Positions 44,274-56,222 of a stretch of DNA of 64,000 bases are shown piece by piece. This DNA is from Metarhizium brunneum (taxonomy: Eukaryota; Ascomycota; Sordariomycetes; Hypocreales; Clavicipitaceae). Location: assembly GCF_013426205.1 (NCBI RefSeq), contig NC_089423.1, positions 6,138,001 to 6,202,000 of the forward strand. The letters run 5' to 3'. The translations under genes and the position numbers were made by a program. The number at the start of each line of letters is the position of its first letter. Within the stretch, counting starts at the first letter, position 1. Below the pieces are notes generated by a model, which ran no database searches, was not told where the DNA came from, and worked only from the letters and a program-made list of their open reading frames with translations.

Positions 44274-46009
44274 ATGGCCCTCCCCTCCGACGATAGCAAC
44301 CCTGGCATTTCTCATCTGCACGCTTCAGAATCCGATGCTCTGCTCGGACTTCGCACTATGGCTGAACTCTCGCAGGATCCGTCTCGTTTGGAGCCTGCGC
44401 CTGATGCGGCTGTGGCTCGTCGTGTGCTGAAGAAGATTGATCGAGCCATAATCCCGGTGCTATTTGTCACGTATATGCTCAACTTCATGGATAAGATCAT
44501 CCTTTCGAGCGCGGCTGTTTTTGGCCTTCGAGACGACAATGTGAGCCCCTGATTCTCGACACCTCGAGCAGCATGAGCCTACATTGGAGAACGTATTGCT
44601 AACATTATCTTGCAGCACCTCAAAGGACAGGAGTATAGCTGGGTGTCCAGTATATTTGTACGAGTTTTCTATGAGGCTCTACCAAACATCCTTGAAATAC
44701 TGACCCCAAAAAAATCTAGTACTTTGGCTACCTTTTTTGGGAATATCCTACCACAATTTTGATTGCCCGTCTGCCCACGGGTAAATACCTCACCGCGAAC
44801 ACGGTGTTTTGGGGGGTTGTCGTCACCCTGACGGCTGCCTGCAAGAACTTTGGCGGCCTAATGGCTGTTCGCTTCCTCTTGGGTGTGGCCGAGGCCACCA
44901 TCACGCCTGGTTTCATGTTCCTGACGTCGACATGGTATACCCGTGACGAAATGCCCACTCGTGTAGGCATTTGGTTTGCAGGCAACTCTGTTGGCGGCTT
45001 GGTGTCAAGTCTGCTTGCCTTTGGGATTGGGCACATTGAGGATAATGTCCACCCTTGGAGGTGGATGTACATCATTCTTGGGCTGGGAACCTTTCTCTGG
45101 GCGATTCCCATGTTCTTTCTTCTTCCAGATAACATTTCAAAAGCCAGATTCTTGACACCCGACGAACGCCAAATCGCAAAGAACCGCGTCATCGTTGCTG
45201 GCACAGGTTCCACAGAGAACTCATCCTGGAGATGGGATCAGGTGGTAGAGTGCTTGATCGACCCCAAGTCCTGGCTGATCTTCTTCATCAGCCTCTTGAC
45301 ACAGATTCCCAATGGCGGAACCCAGGGCTTCTCCAATATTATTATCCAATCCTTCCATTTTACCAACCTCCAGTCAACGCTTATAAACATACCCTACTCC
45401 CTGATTACAGCCGCTGTGATTGCTGGCACAGGCCATCTATCAGGTCGCTTCCGAAAGCTAAACTGCCTCCTCATCGTTACGGTAGTGATGCCCTGCGTCA
45501 TCGGTGCTGCCATAATATACCGCAGGACCGCCGTATCTCACGGTGTACAACTCTTTGCTTACTTCCTCCTGTCCACTGGCCCTGCAGCAATGCCACTCGC
45601 CATGTCTCTTGTACAATCTAACTTTCGCGGCGTCAGCAAGAAAATGACAATGACGGCCATGCAGTTCATCGCCTACTGTACGGGCAACATTATCGGGCCA
45701 CAGCTCTTCCGCCAGACCGAAGCGCCTTCGTACGAGTCCGCTTTCCAGGCTATCATGATTTGTTATGCATTGGCTATGACTCTGGCGGTATCGCTCAGAT
45801 TCTATCTGCAGTGGATGAATGCGAGGAGGACGAAGAAGGAGGGCTTTGACGGTAGTGCTGGTGCGGCTGGAGCGGTTGCTGATGGGAAGATGCCGATGCA
45901 GCTTACCAGTAGAGATGTTGCTGAGGTGGTGACGGAGATTCAACTACAGCCTGAGGATTACGAGGATGTGACGGACTGGAAAATGGCGGGCTTTAGATAT
46001 CGTCTGTAA
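44274..46009 (+). CDS. Major facilitator transporter, Dal5-like anion:cation symporter family
   Basis: Three exons: 44274-44540, 44616-44657, 44720-46009, encoding 532 aa. The middle exon is 42 nt (HLKGQEYSWVSSIF) and is required for the usual first-loop sequence, followed by YFGYLFWEYPTTILIARLPT. Introns are 75 and 62 bp. The 12-TM pattern includes VLFVTYMLNFMDKIILSSAA (TM1), GGLMAVRFLLGVAEATITPG (TM4, typical for this family) and TRVGIWFAGNSVGGLVSSLL. The C-terminal tail is acidic (LQPEDYEDVTDWK). Relatives carry allantoate, ureidosuccinate, nicotinate, pantothenate and other organic anions. The divergent deaminase-family gene makes a purine-derived or nucleobase-related substrate attractive, but this is inference. 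Confidence 0.88.
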
Positions 46010-46256
46010 CTTACATGTAAAAGGGTAGGTGATATATATATATATATATTGTCAATTTGTTTTTTTAAAAAAAGGCAAGATAATCATGGAAGACATCTAG
46101 TAACCTTGTATTTTAGCCTGACCTAGTCCAGGGAACCACACCTAACCACGTAATACACCACGAACGCATCGCGATACGTCAGTCACACTAGCAAAAGAGC
46201 TAGCTAATAGAAAGTAACACCATGTGCTAGTTTATCCTCATCACGTAGGGATATAT

Positions 46257-46257
<1 letters not shown>

Positions 46258-46316
<59 letters not shown>
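46258..46316. repeat. Compound microsatellite (CA)n(TA)n
   Basis: About 16 CA units run directly into about 13 TA units. Confidence 0.95.
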
Positions 46317-46489
46317 CGAAAATTGGCGGCCAACGGGAAAATTAATCTTCGACTAGCCCGTCAAAGCTACTTATTTAAGATTTATTGGATGGCTATAATC
46401 TGAATGCGTCTAGAAGCTGCCTGGCCTCAATAACTTGACCGTATTCGGTTGCTGGTGCGTTGCTGGACGGCCACTCCCAAGTCGTTGCG

Positions 46490-46513
46490 CCAAAAAATGG
46501 GCGTGGCCACGCC
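46490..46513 (-). repeat. Dispersed 24-bp repeat with palindromic core, copy 2
   Basis: Reverse complement of 12856-12879 with no mismatch over 24 bp. The palindrome is longer here (TGGGCGTGGCCACGCCCA, 46498-46515). Similarity extends to CACACAAAT on one side and YGC on the other, then stops. Confidence 0.6.
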
Positions 46514-46784
46514 CATTTGTGTGCTGATCCCCCCAACGTTGAACTATGTATGTACGTAAAAGAGTGGAGCCTTTCCACGCTACGGAGTAATTCGAGCAAC
46601 AAGAGCTGCGGTGGCGGTGGCGGTGGCGCTTAGAGATCCGCCCGGAATAGCCTTAATCCGAAACATGCCAGAAACCAAGATCTGCGTGGAAATTCCGATT
46701 CTGATTTCGCCATCGTATGTTCATCAAAGAGCCTTGTTCCCTCAAGTCGCGACAACACAATTTAGTCGCCAACGAACATTCACG

Positions 46785-48932
46785 ATGTCGTGGAGAAATC
46801 AAGGCATCACTGGCTCGAACAACATTCCTCTTGGGAAGCGCCGCTTCGCTGAAGAGGATGGGGTTACTGACGAAGAACCGAGTCGGGGTCGCGACCCAGA
46901 ACCCAGAACTGAAGCAGATGGTCCTCGCCGACGCAAGAAGCGCAACCGATGGGGCGATGCATCCGAAAATAAGGCTGCAGGCCTTATGGGGTTGCCTACT
47001 GCCATCATGTCTAACATGACGAGTGAACAGTTGGAGGCCTACACTCTGCATCTTCGTATCGAGGAGATCAGTCAGAAGCTGCGCATTGACGATGTCGTCC
47101 CTGCCGATGGGGACAGGTACGTGTCTTCAAACTGCCAAGTAAGCATTGTCATTATTCTAATAATCTCGTCAGATCGCCTTCGCCCGCTCCTCAGTACGAT
47201 AACCACGGCAGACGTATCAACACGCGAGAATACCGGTACCGCAAGAAGTTGGAAGACGAGCGACACAAGCTGATTGAGAGGGCTATGAAGACGATTCCTA
47301 ACTACCATCCTCCACAGGATTACCGCAGGCCCACTAAGACCCAGGAGAAGGTCTATGTGCCTGTGAATGACTACCCGGAAATTAACTTCAGTATGATTGC
47401 TAACCCTTTAACCCTAACCAATGTTTCTGCTCCCCCCGTTTTGGTGTCCCCTGTTTGGAGTTTGGCCAGTATCGCTGCGACCTTGCGAAGGCGCTTTGAG
47501 ATAACTGGTCCATCATCGAAATGGGCCTTGACTTTTTTCCTTTGCGTTGCCCTATTCCCCACGTAACATCGAGTGTGAAACAGATTTCTTCAGATACTAA
47601 CACGTAGCTTTTTTCCCCTCATAAAGTTGGCTTACTTATCGGACCCCGTGGTAATACACTCAAGAAAATGGAGGGGGACTCTGGTGCCAAGATTGCTATT
47701 CGAGGCAAGGGCTCCGTCAAAGAAGGCAAAGGCCGGTCGGATGCTGCGCACTCCAGCAATCAGGAGGAAGATTTACACTGTCTCATCATGGCCGATACAG
47801 AAGAAAAAATCAACAAGGCGAAGCAGCTTATTCACAACGTCATTGAAACCGTAAGATCCCGAACCATTCTTTCTATATATACTCTTGGTTGATGATTTGC
47901 TAACTGACCCATCATAGGCGGCGTCTATTCCTGAAGGTCAAAACGAGCTGAAGCGTAATCAGCTGCGAGAACTTGCTGCACTCAATGGTACTCTCCGAGA
48001 CGATGAGAATCAAGCTTGTCAAAACTGCGGCAAGATTGGCCACCGCAAGTACGACTGTCCCGAGCGTCAAAACTATACTGCCAGCATCATCTGTCGTGTT
48101 TGCGGCAATGCGGGACATATGGCCCGTGATTGTCCCGACCGACAGAGAGGTGCTAGCTGGCGAAATGATGGCCGGCCTGCAGGTAGAATCAATGGCGGTG
48201 ATGCCGTTGACCGCGAAATGGAGGTATGCACATGTCTTTCTCCCATGTCCCCTCGCCCTTCCCCCTCCTCTTTTTTTTCTTTAAAAAAAGCCCCTGTGCT
48301 AACTTTTATTATAGCAACTTATGCAAGAACTTGGAGGAGGCTCTGGACCTCCAGCCCGAATCGAAGCTGGCCCCGGTGGCGGCGCGGATCAAAATGGAGC
48401 GGATGCCAAGCCTTGGCAACGTGGACCAACTGGCGGCCCTGCTCCCTGGAGATCCCGTAACCACGACTCCAACGACGGAGAGTCTCGAGGATCTGGTGCT
48501 GCGCCGCCTTGGGCCAGGGAACGAAACCGCGGCGGGCATGACCATCATGGGGACCGTGATCGTGACAGAGACCGTGATCGTGACCGTGACCGCGACCGCG
48601 AAAACGGCTACGGCCAAGGTTACGGTTCATCTGGATCAGCAGCTCCTCCCCCATGGCAACAGCAGGCTCCTGGAACCCAGGGTGGGTATCCTGGATATGC
48701 TGGGTACGGCGGTTACGCTCCTCCTCCTGGTATGGGTGCGCCGCCCGGACTTTCCCAGGCTGGTGCCGGACTGGCAGCTCCTCCCGGCCTCGCCGGAGTA
48801 AATGCCCTCATTCAACAGTATGCCGGAGGCGCTACACAAGCTCCTCCACCTCCTCCACCTTCAGGTGATGCGCCGCCTCCGCCTCCGCCTCCTCCCGGAA
48901 ACCAGCCCCCTCCTCCGCCTCCTGGCGCTTGA
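46785..48932 (+). CDS. MSL5: Branchpoint-bridging protein Msl5/BBP (SF1)
   Basis: Five exons: 46785-47116, 47173-47390, 47627-47850, 47918-48223, 48315-48932, encoding 565 aa. The protein recognises the intron branch site during early spliceosome assembly and contacts U2AF. An N-terminal basic region ([12 protein letters not shown]) includes the RW of the SF1 U2AF-ligand motif. The SF1 helix-hairpin ([20 protein letters not shown]) follows. The KH-QUA2 domain spans exons 2-3 ([38 protein letters not shown]). Two CCHC zinc knuckles are in exon 4 ([14 protein letters not shown] and [14 protein letters not shown]). The C-terminus has a run of Arg-Asp dipeptides and Pro tracts ([19 protein letters not shown]). 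Intron 2 is long for this window (236 bp) and has a perfect TACTAAC branch site; the other introns are 56-91 bp. Confidence 0.95.
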
Positions 48933-50136
48933 GCAAGCTCATGATGGAGTTCGGAACGCAGGCGATGGTGTATTTACTGCTAACGAAGAGCGGCTTCCTT
49001 ATTGGGAGCAATCAGTTTGTTTATTCACTTACGGGTACAGGACAGTCTGGCGTTTTGAACAGCTTGGCCTAGGAGGTTCCGTCCTAGAGAGAATGGGAAC
49101 AGTCGGGCAGGTTTTTTACTAACAATTCTTGCCTTCCAACTCGATTCTTGAGACAACTCGACAAGTAATTTGATATAACCTAGCATGTAGGAGATGGTAC
49201 GACCGAGCTAATGCAGCACTTTATACCGTATGCAGTGTAGCTGAGTGTTTCTTTTTAATAGGAAAAGTTGGTAGTCGTAACTGAGACTCTCGTGAGATGT
49301 GAAATGGCCACGGCCGTGATGACGTTGCGACGCTCGGGTCTTGGGCTCGGCTTAAGATGGTGAGTGGCCGCATTCGGTCGTACGAGATGACGGTCTTGGC
49401 ATTAAGCCGACCGTGGGTTTCGAGTGGCCATGAACGTAGTATCGGCCATTGCGCCTTTGTTTATGCTTCACAAGAGGCAAATATTGTTTCAGAGACGTGC
49501 ATACAAGACGGCCTGTGTCATTTGCCTTTGCTGGAAATCTAAATAGAAAAAAAAGGCAAAGACTGTCGGCGGTTATCATTGGCATGATGGGCCTAAAACA
49601 TGACACCAGACATTATCCAGTCCCCCGTTCATATCGGTTGTGCGGGGTGACGGCCACTGGACGGACAGTCGAGGTCGGAGACATGCAGCTGCACCGGCCG
49701 ACGTTTTTAGCAAGCTCCAAGCTCCAAGCTCCCCGAGCTCCAAGTGGACATGGAAGCTCCATGTCACGTCCTGTGCACCACCACCTCGACATGCAGTCTG
49801 GACATCTGGACCTTTCAACCTGCCGCGCATTCCATCTTCCCGCTCCGGCTCCAACCATCTCTCCCGTCCCATCCTGCTGCAGGTTTATTTTTCCATCAAT
49901 CAACCCTATAGGCGGCCTTTTTTTCTTTGCAGAGGAGGATATTTTCATTATCCTGTGGCCCGGCGCTTCGTCCTAGTCTCTTGTCCTAAAACGCCACCGA
50001 GCGCGCTTCATTTCCAAGGTCGCTTTCGCCATGTTCTTTGGCACCGCGTAAGGGCGCCTCTCTATCCAACGTCTCGCCTTTGCTTATCGTGAATACGCTT
50101 TCGCCTGCGTTGCACAAATTCGTAACTAAGTTCGCC
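48933..50136. other. Intergenic region between msl5 and pff1
   Basis: About 1.2 kb. No credible gene. A poly-A tract lies near 49546-49556. The last 300 bp before the pff1 ATG is C/T-rich, with a short repeat of AGCTCCA units (about 49711-49748). Confidence 0.45.
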
Positions 50137-53100
50137 ATGAAGCTCGGTAATCCGTTTGTTTTCCGGCCAGGCCCGGTCAGCTTCTGGACAACCATTGTCT
50201 ATCTCGCCATTATCATACCCTTGATTTATGTCCAGGAAACGGTGCCGCCTGCGCCGTCCGAAAAGGAGCTGCCGCAGGGCGTCAATTTGACAGAAGCGTG
50301 GCTGGATTTGGAGGTCATTACTAGATCATACCATCCTTTTAACAGCCACTCGAACGATATAGTTCGCGAGTATCTCATGCGTCGATCCAGGGACATTTTG
50401 GAAAGAAATGGGATTGACTATACTACGGATTTAACAGGTGGTGTGCCCTGGGAAAGCAGGTTCGTTCGGAGCTGCTCTGATGATGGAAGACGTGTTGCTT
50501 ACCAGCGTGAACAGGTATTTGTCTTCGGCTGAGCATCCCGTCCAGGCCGCCGAGGTCTCTGCTCGCCCGCGCGGGGCCACGCTCTTTGATGATCGCATTT
50601 CAAACGTGACAATGACTAATCCTCAGCCGAATAATACCATGGGACGGTACTTTGAAGGCAACAATTTTTACGTGTATATTCATGGTTCTGAGGACCCGGA
50701 GGGGGATTGGTGGACCTCTGACAATGTTCAACGAGTTGCTCGCAATGGCGCTGGCGTTCTCGTGAATTGCCATTTTGACTCGTGAGTCTTCGTTAGGTTT
50801 CGGGCATGTCAAGCTTGTTACTGATAGATTCAAGGGTATCTACCGGCTATGGCGCCACCGATGACGGCATGGCATGCATCTCCCTGCTGCAATTGCTCAG
50901 TCACTTTACCTCCGAGGGCCATCAACCGAAGAACGGCATTGTCTTGCTTTTCAATAATGCCGAAGAGGACGGGCTACTCGGGGCCCAAGCTTTTGGATAT
51001 AGCCCCTTGGTGCAGTTTTGCAATACATTCGTCAACCTGGAGGGGGCGGGAGCTGGCGGTCGAGCCATGCTGTTCCGAACGACGGATCTCGAGGCCGCTG
51101 AGGCGTACTCCAAAAGCCCTCATCCCTTCGGATCCGTTGTAGCGTCGAATGCTTTCGAGCGAGGTGTGATTAAGAGTGGCACGGATTACTCGGTCTTTGT
51201 GGACAACTACGGCCAACGCGGTCTCGATATCGCTTTCTATTCGCCTCGGTCCCGATATCACACAGAAGAGGATGATGCGCGGCACACGTCAGTCGACAGC
51301 ATCTGGCACATGTTATCAGCTGCTCTCGCCACGACCGAGTCCTTGGCAAGGACCACCAGCACCCAGTTCAACGGTCCGCGCTCTGATGGCAGAAAAGATC
51401 TGGTTCAGAGTGGCCGCCCAACGGCTGGTGTTTGGTTTGATTGGTATGGCAGTAGCTGGTCCGCGTTTGCGCTTAGAGGGCTATTTGCGTGGACTCTCAC
51501 CCTTCTTATTACTACGCCACTTGTTCTTTTTGTGGTGACATATCTGCTGGTTCGCGATGACAAATGGTACTTCTTTGCTACCAAGGTTGATTCTACTGTA
51601 GGAGACGGTGAAGAAACCGTGTCATTTGGCGGATGGAAAGGATTCGTCCGATTTCCGTTTGCTCTAGTCGTTGCCACTGCCTTGACAATTGGGTCGGTGT
51701 TTTTGCTGGCCAAGGTCAATCCATTGATTATTTACAGCAGTGAATATTCTGTGTAAGTGTTCCGCGGTTAATTTCTAGGCAGAACGATTTTACTTACTCT
51801 CTGCAGGTGGGCCATGATGATTTCATTGTTTTACTTTGTGTCGTGGCTTTTGCTTCGTGGGGCTCACTTTGTGCGCCCAAGTGCTCTTCAACGGGGCTTT
51901 ACGCTGATCTGGCTCTTCATCATTACTTGGGTTCTCTCAGTTTTCGCAGCCGTTGCTGAGGATCGCATGAATATGGGTGCTGTATACCCTTTGGCATTCC
52001 TCCACACCTTCGCCTTTGCAGCAGTCTTGATTTCACTCTTGGAACAATATGCACTTCCGGCCAAGCAAGATTTTGCGCGACAAGTCAGCGGCGAAAACGA
52101 AGAGGAAGAGGAACAAGAACAAGAACAAGAGAACCTATTAGGTGATGGCGGTAACGACGCTAACCAGCAAAATAACGAGGAGAGAGGGGACACAGATATT
52201 GCTGCTACTCCAACAGAAACGACACCTCTCAGGGCTGGCGAAGAAGGTCACGGATCTAGCGAGCAGACCACCACATTTGCCAACACATATAGGAGACCCG
52301 TGCCAGAAACTAGAGTTGAGACTCGTAGCGGCAACAACAGAAAACGCAGCTTTCCGCCTTACGAAAACGAGCAAGCTTGGTCCGGTCGACTTCCCACCTG
52401 GACCTGGTTTATCCAACTCCTTCTACTCGTTCCCCTATATGTGACTGTGCTCGGCAATCTGGCACTGGTACAAACCACATCCATAGGCAAGACCGGAACA
52501 GATGGTAGCAGCTTACTTGTTCCGCTGATGGGGGTTGGCATCTTAGCAATCCTCCTTCTCCTGCCACTCACGCCGTTTATCCATCGCGTCAGCCACCACG
52601 TCCCGCTCTTCCTTCTCCTCGTATTTATCGGAACGCTTATCTACAACTTGACCGCCTTCCCATTCTCCGACAACAATCGTTTCAAGTTTTACTTCAAGCA
52701 AGTTGTCGACTTGGATAAAGGCTCCAATGTTGTCACCCTCAATGGGTTGGAAGAATTTGTACGCCCTGTCATTAGCTCCATACCCACGCCAGCTGGCCAA
52801 CGAATTCACTGCGATGAAGACCCCTTTCTCTCAAACTTGAGGAATTGCCAGTATGACGCGTCTCTCTTACCTCCGGACGTGGCGGATGGTGAGGAGTTGG
52901 AAAGCCTGATATCCATCGAAGCGTCGAAATCCAAAAATGGAAAAACAATCCTCGTGAGCCTTGATGCGTTGAACACTCGCGTCTGCTATCTCGATACCTC
53001 GTTCCCAATCTTTGGCTTTTCGGTTCACGGTGGCGCAAAGCGCGATGACCGGTTCGGCTCATTCCCACCTGAAGGGCTTCAACAGATTCAACTTTGGAGG

Positions 53101-53403
53101 CGTGATTGGGAAAAGGGTTGGAATGTTACCCTTCACTTGGGTGGGCATGTGCTTCCCATGAACCAGGATAGTGTAGAAGCCACGGAGGTCGACGAAGTAG
53201 ATGATGACACCAGCGGCGGAGAACTAAAACGAAGAGCAGCTAAGGAACTTATCGTGACGGCGAGATGTGCCTGGTCCGATGCCAACAGTGCAAACACGAT
53301 CCCGGCATTCCACGAGGTGAAGCAGTTCATGCCTAGGTGGGCGGTTGTCGCGAAAAAAACTGTTGGTCTCGTGGAAATCACCAAGAAGATCAAGGTGGCG
53401 TAA
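50137..53403 (+). CDS. PFF1: Vacuolar membrane protease Pff1 (M28 metallopeptidase)
   Basis: Four exons are proposed: 50137-50459, 50506-50781, 50835-51752, 51807-53403 (1037 aa). The N-terminal TM ([19 protein letters not shown]) is followed by a lumenal M28 peptidase domain. Metal-site and catalytic motifs are [15 protein letters not shown] (split by intron 2), [10 protein letters not shown] and the NLEGAG segment. The C-terminal half has about eight TMs with a long acidic, Glu/Gln-rich cytosolic loop ([17 protein letters not shown]). Length and order match fungal Pff1. Intron 1 is the weak point: with donor gttcgt at 50460 the acceptor could be 50505 (used here) or 50514; both keep frame into [11 protein letters not shown]. 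Introns 2 (53 bp) and 3 (54 bp) are clear. Confidence 0.9.
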
Positions 53404-53542
53404 TCCGCGCGTAAGAGAAGAGGAAAGTTGGCACGTTTAGTGTGTAGGGAACATAATCACTTGTAGTAGTAGTCATTGCTCGAATATCAGTACGTTGTAT
53501 GAATCGGACGCATTTTGCGGGTGCAAAGACGCAGTGTCTCAT

Positions 53543-55758
53543 TTACGCCCTCATGCCTCTATATTCCTGTCCGCAATCGCCAATCTTCTGATAGACGGCA
53601 TGCAGCTTCTCGCCGTTGTGGCCATGCGCAAAGGCATCAATGGCCATGATGTCGGCATTGCTCAAGTTCCATCCAAACACGTGGAGCGCATCGGCGCAGC
53701 GATCCGACACGCCTAGTCTCGTCCCGACGAGGACGGCACCCACGGACGGCTGCTGCAACACCCACCGGCTCGCGACGTCGGCAATGCTCACGCTGTACTT
53801 TGTCGCGAGGAGAGACAGCGTGCCCAGAAGGGACTGGAACTCCTGCCACGTGCCCCAGTGGTTGATCATGTCGAGGTACTTGCGCTGCGACGGGTTGAGA
53901 GGGTTCGAGGGCGAGTATATGTCTGGCGGTGGTTGGTTCAGCCACTTCTCCGTTAGGAGGCCGCCGCACTTTTTTGGGGGGAGAGGGAGGACGTTAGCTG
54001 CCCGTTGTTTCTGACGAGGCTTGGTCTTCTTTGTGAGGGACGTTGCCCTGTTGCTTTTTGGGCGGGGGGGCTGAGGAACGCACCAGGGAGCCGTAGGTGA
54101 GGAGTTTGAGGTTGTACCGCTCGCAGACTTGCGTCATGCCCATCAGGGGGCGGGTGTCGATGGGCGAGAACTGCTTCTGTCAGCTGGATCGTTTTCCTGT
54201 AGATGGGACGGAAACGGAGCATGGTAGTAGTGCAGGGGCGCGTACTTGTACTTGGTTCGATACGATGCCCACCTCGCCCGTCTTGTCTATCAGATACCTG
54301 CATATCTCGTCGGTGTGCTCTGCGTCGAAATTGCACAGGCCCACGGCGGACAGGTACTCGGGGTGGGATTTCGTGATGCCGATGAGTTCGTGGAGTATCT
54401 GGAGGTATTCTTTTGCTTCGTACTAGACGTCGGTGAACACGGCGGTTTGGCTTTCGGGGGAAAAAGGGGGGAGAAGGAGAACAGACGTACGTCGTACCAG
54501 TGGAATTGGAGCAAGTCTACGCGCCCGCCTAGACGCCTGCAGCGCTCTCTCACGGCCGCCAGGACGTACTCTGTTGTGACGGGCGTGTTGAGCGGCTTGA
54601 AGACGCACCACTTTGTGGCGGCGTATAGTTCGGCCTGTGTCGCCGCGGGGAGTCTGTTGCGGAAATCGCCGTAGACGAGTTCCGCATCCCCCTGGTTACA
54701 GCGTCAGGAACAAAGGGAGACCAAAAAAAAAAGACGTGGGCGGTTGGGAATTCTCGCACGTACGTAGTGGTCGGCCATGTCGGCGGCGACCAAGCCCGCC
54801 TCGACCAGCTTCACGAGCTTACGCTGCTGCTGGTGCCAGTTGCCGACCCCGAAGGCGGGCGAGGACAGCTGCCAGAGGCCGTTGAAGAGGCGTGGCAAGC
54901 GTCTGTTTCCCAGGGTGAACTTCTCAACGGCCCCGGCGGGCGGCGAGGCGAGGTGGATGATGCGGTCCCCGTGGGTGGACGACGCCTGTTGGATGGCGGC
55001 GGCGTCGGCGAAGAAGAGCTGCAGCGTGTCCCTGGCCTGTCTCTCCGCGCGGCCGAAGGGGTACTCGAGCCTCGAGCTGGCGCAGTACGTCTGGCAGGAT
55101 GCGAAGCTGGCCAGCAGCGCTTGCAGGTCTTCCTTGAGCTTGGTGCTCTTCTCGGGCGCCGACTCTTTGAGCGCCTGCATGGCCTGGACGGTGTCGCCGG
55201 CGAACTTGTCCACGTTCTGGGAGAGGGGGGATTGGGCCGTCCATGAGGCGCGCGCTTGGATGACGGAGTGGACAAAGTGTGTCAAGCTGATGGGCGGGCA
55301 GGTTAGGCATTTGATGGTCGAGGAAGAGAAGCAGAAGGGGGGACGTACTAGGTGAGGGATTCGCTGGCGAGCTTCGACGAGAACAGGCATCTCGTGAGGG
55401 CAAGATACTCGATGCATTCTGGGGAGCATGTGTCGTGGGCTGGAAACAGCTTGGCGGCCTCTGTGAGCTCGGGCGGTGTTTCTTGGAGGCGCGAACGGGC
55501 GTGTTCGACGAAGAGTTTCTGGATGCCGGGGCCTTGGGAGAGGAGCGCCCGGAGAGACGAACGGAGGTAGGCGGGCGGCACTGCTTGGATTTAGCTTTGC
55601 GGGCTTGTTGTACGAGGTGGGCTTGGTCCATGTTGGTTACGGTTTGATATGAGGACATCGTCCAATACGTTCCTGCGGCCGCCGAAGGTCAGTTGAACTT
55701 GCGAGAGTGTGGTGAGACAAGGGGAGGAGACGGCGCTGACTTACACGTGGCCGCCCAT
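53543..55758 (-). CDS. Aldo/keto reductase with an uncharacterised N-terminal region
   Basis: Eight exons on the minus strand: 55758-55745, 55672-55641, 55580-55349, 55286-54764, 54691-54491, 54422-54246, 54170-54084, 53968-53543, encoding 563 aa. The first two coding exons are 14 and 32 nt and give MGGHVNVLDDVLISNLPPAY. Residues 1-205 form a helical region unknown to me, with Cys-containing segments (TCSPECIEYLALTRCLF, ASCQTYCASSRLEYPFGRAE). The AKR barrel begins near 215 (FTLGNRRLPRLFNGLWQLSS) and has a complete tetrad: Asp262, Tyr267 (DMADHYGDAE), Lys294 (AATKW) and His331 (LLQFHWYD). C-terminal cofactor-loop-like sequence (VGAVLVGTRLGVSDR) is present, so an NAD(P)H-dependent reductase is expected. 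Substrate is unknown. Intron 7 is 115 bp with an aaaaaag acceptor; the rest are 60-75 bp. Confidence 0.83.
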
Positions 55759-56222
55759 ATTATTCTCAAGAGGCTGCTTCAAGGGGAGGCAAGGTTGAGG
55801 ATTTCTTGTTTACGGATTAGCCCGTTGGATAGACTGTTTCTGAGAACAGGGAGCCAGGCGCATGTCGTGTGGTGCACATGCCGGATGTGCGATTCCCTCC
55901 CCGCATGAGGGGGGTTTGCGCCATCGGCTGTCTGACATGAGCTACTACTCCGTCGTCTTGGTCATCTTGCATCCTGGTGCTACATGACTACATGATACAA
56001 CTTGGCTGGGGAGACACTGGTTCGTGGGAGGAATCCGACTTTGCCGTAAAAATGGCCGAAACTCCAAGCAAAAAATAAGAGGACATTATACGGAGTACGG
56101 AGTACCGTTGCCCCAAAACCGCCTCGGCTCGCCCCACAACTCCAGGCTCAACGACATCTCACAGCGACGGCCGACCTTGGCCGTTTGAAACCTCGTCCCA
56201 TCACACCGCGGCATCAGCAGCC
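55759..56222. promoter_or_regulatory. Divergent promoter of the AKR fusion and the lipid-droplet hydrolase
   Basis: 464 bp between outward-facing starts. It includes two overlapping TACGGAGTA copies (56089-56097 and 56096-56104) about 120 bp before the hydrolase ATG. No other site was recognised. Confidence 0.45.

Larger units (their letters stand above)
46010..46784. other. Intergenic region with microsatellites and a dispersed repeat copy
   Basis: About 775 bp between two plus-strand genes. It contains a short TA tract (46032-46050), a compound CA/TA microsatellite (46258-46316), the second copy of the 24-bp palindromic repeat (46490-46513, minus orientation) and a TACGGAGTA copy (46581-46589). 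No gene is credible. Confidence 0.6.

Noticed and set aside
47399..47418. Possible internal telomere repeat
   Set aside because: Only about two imperfect CCCTAA-like units inside an intron; too short to call a telomeric tract.
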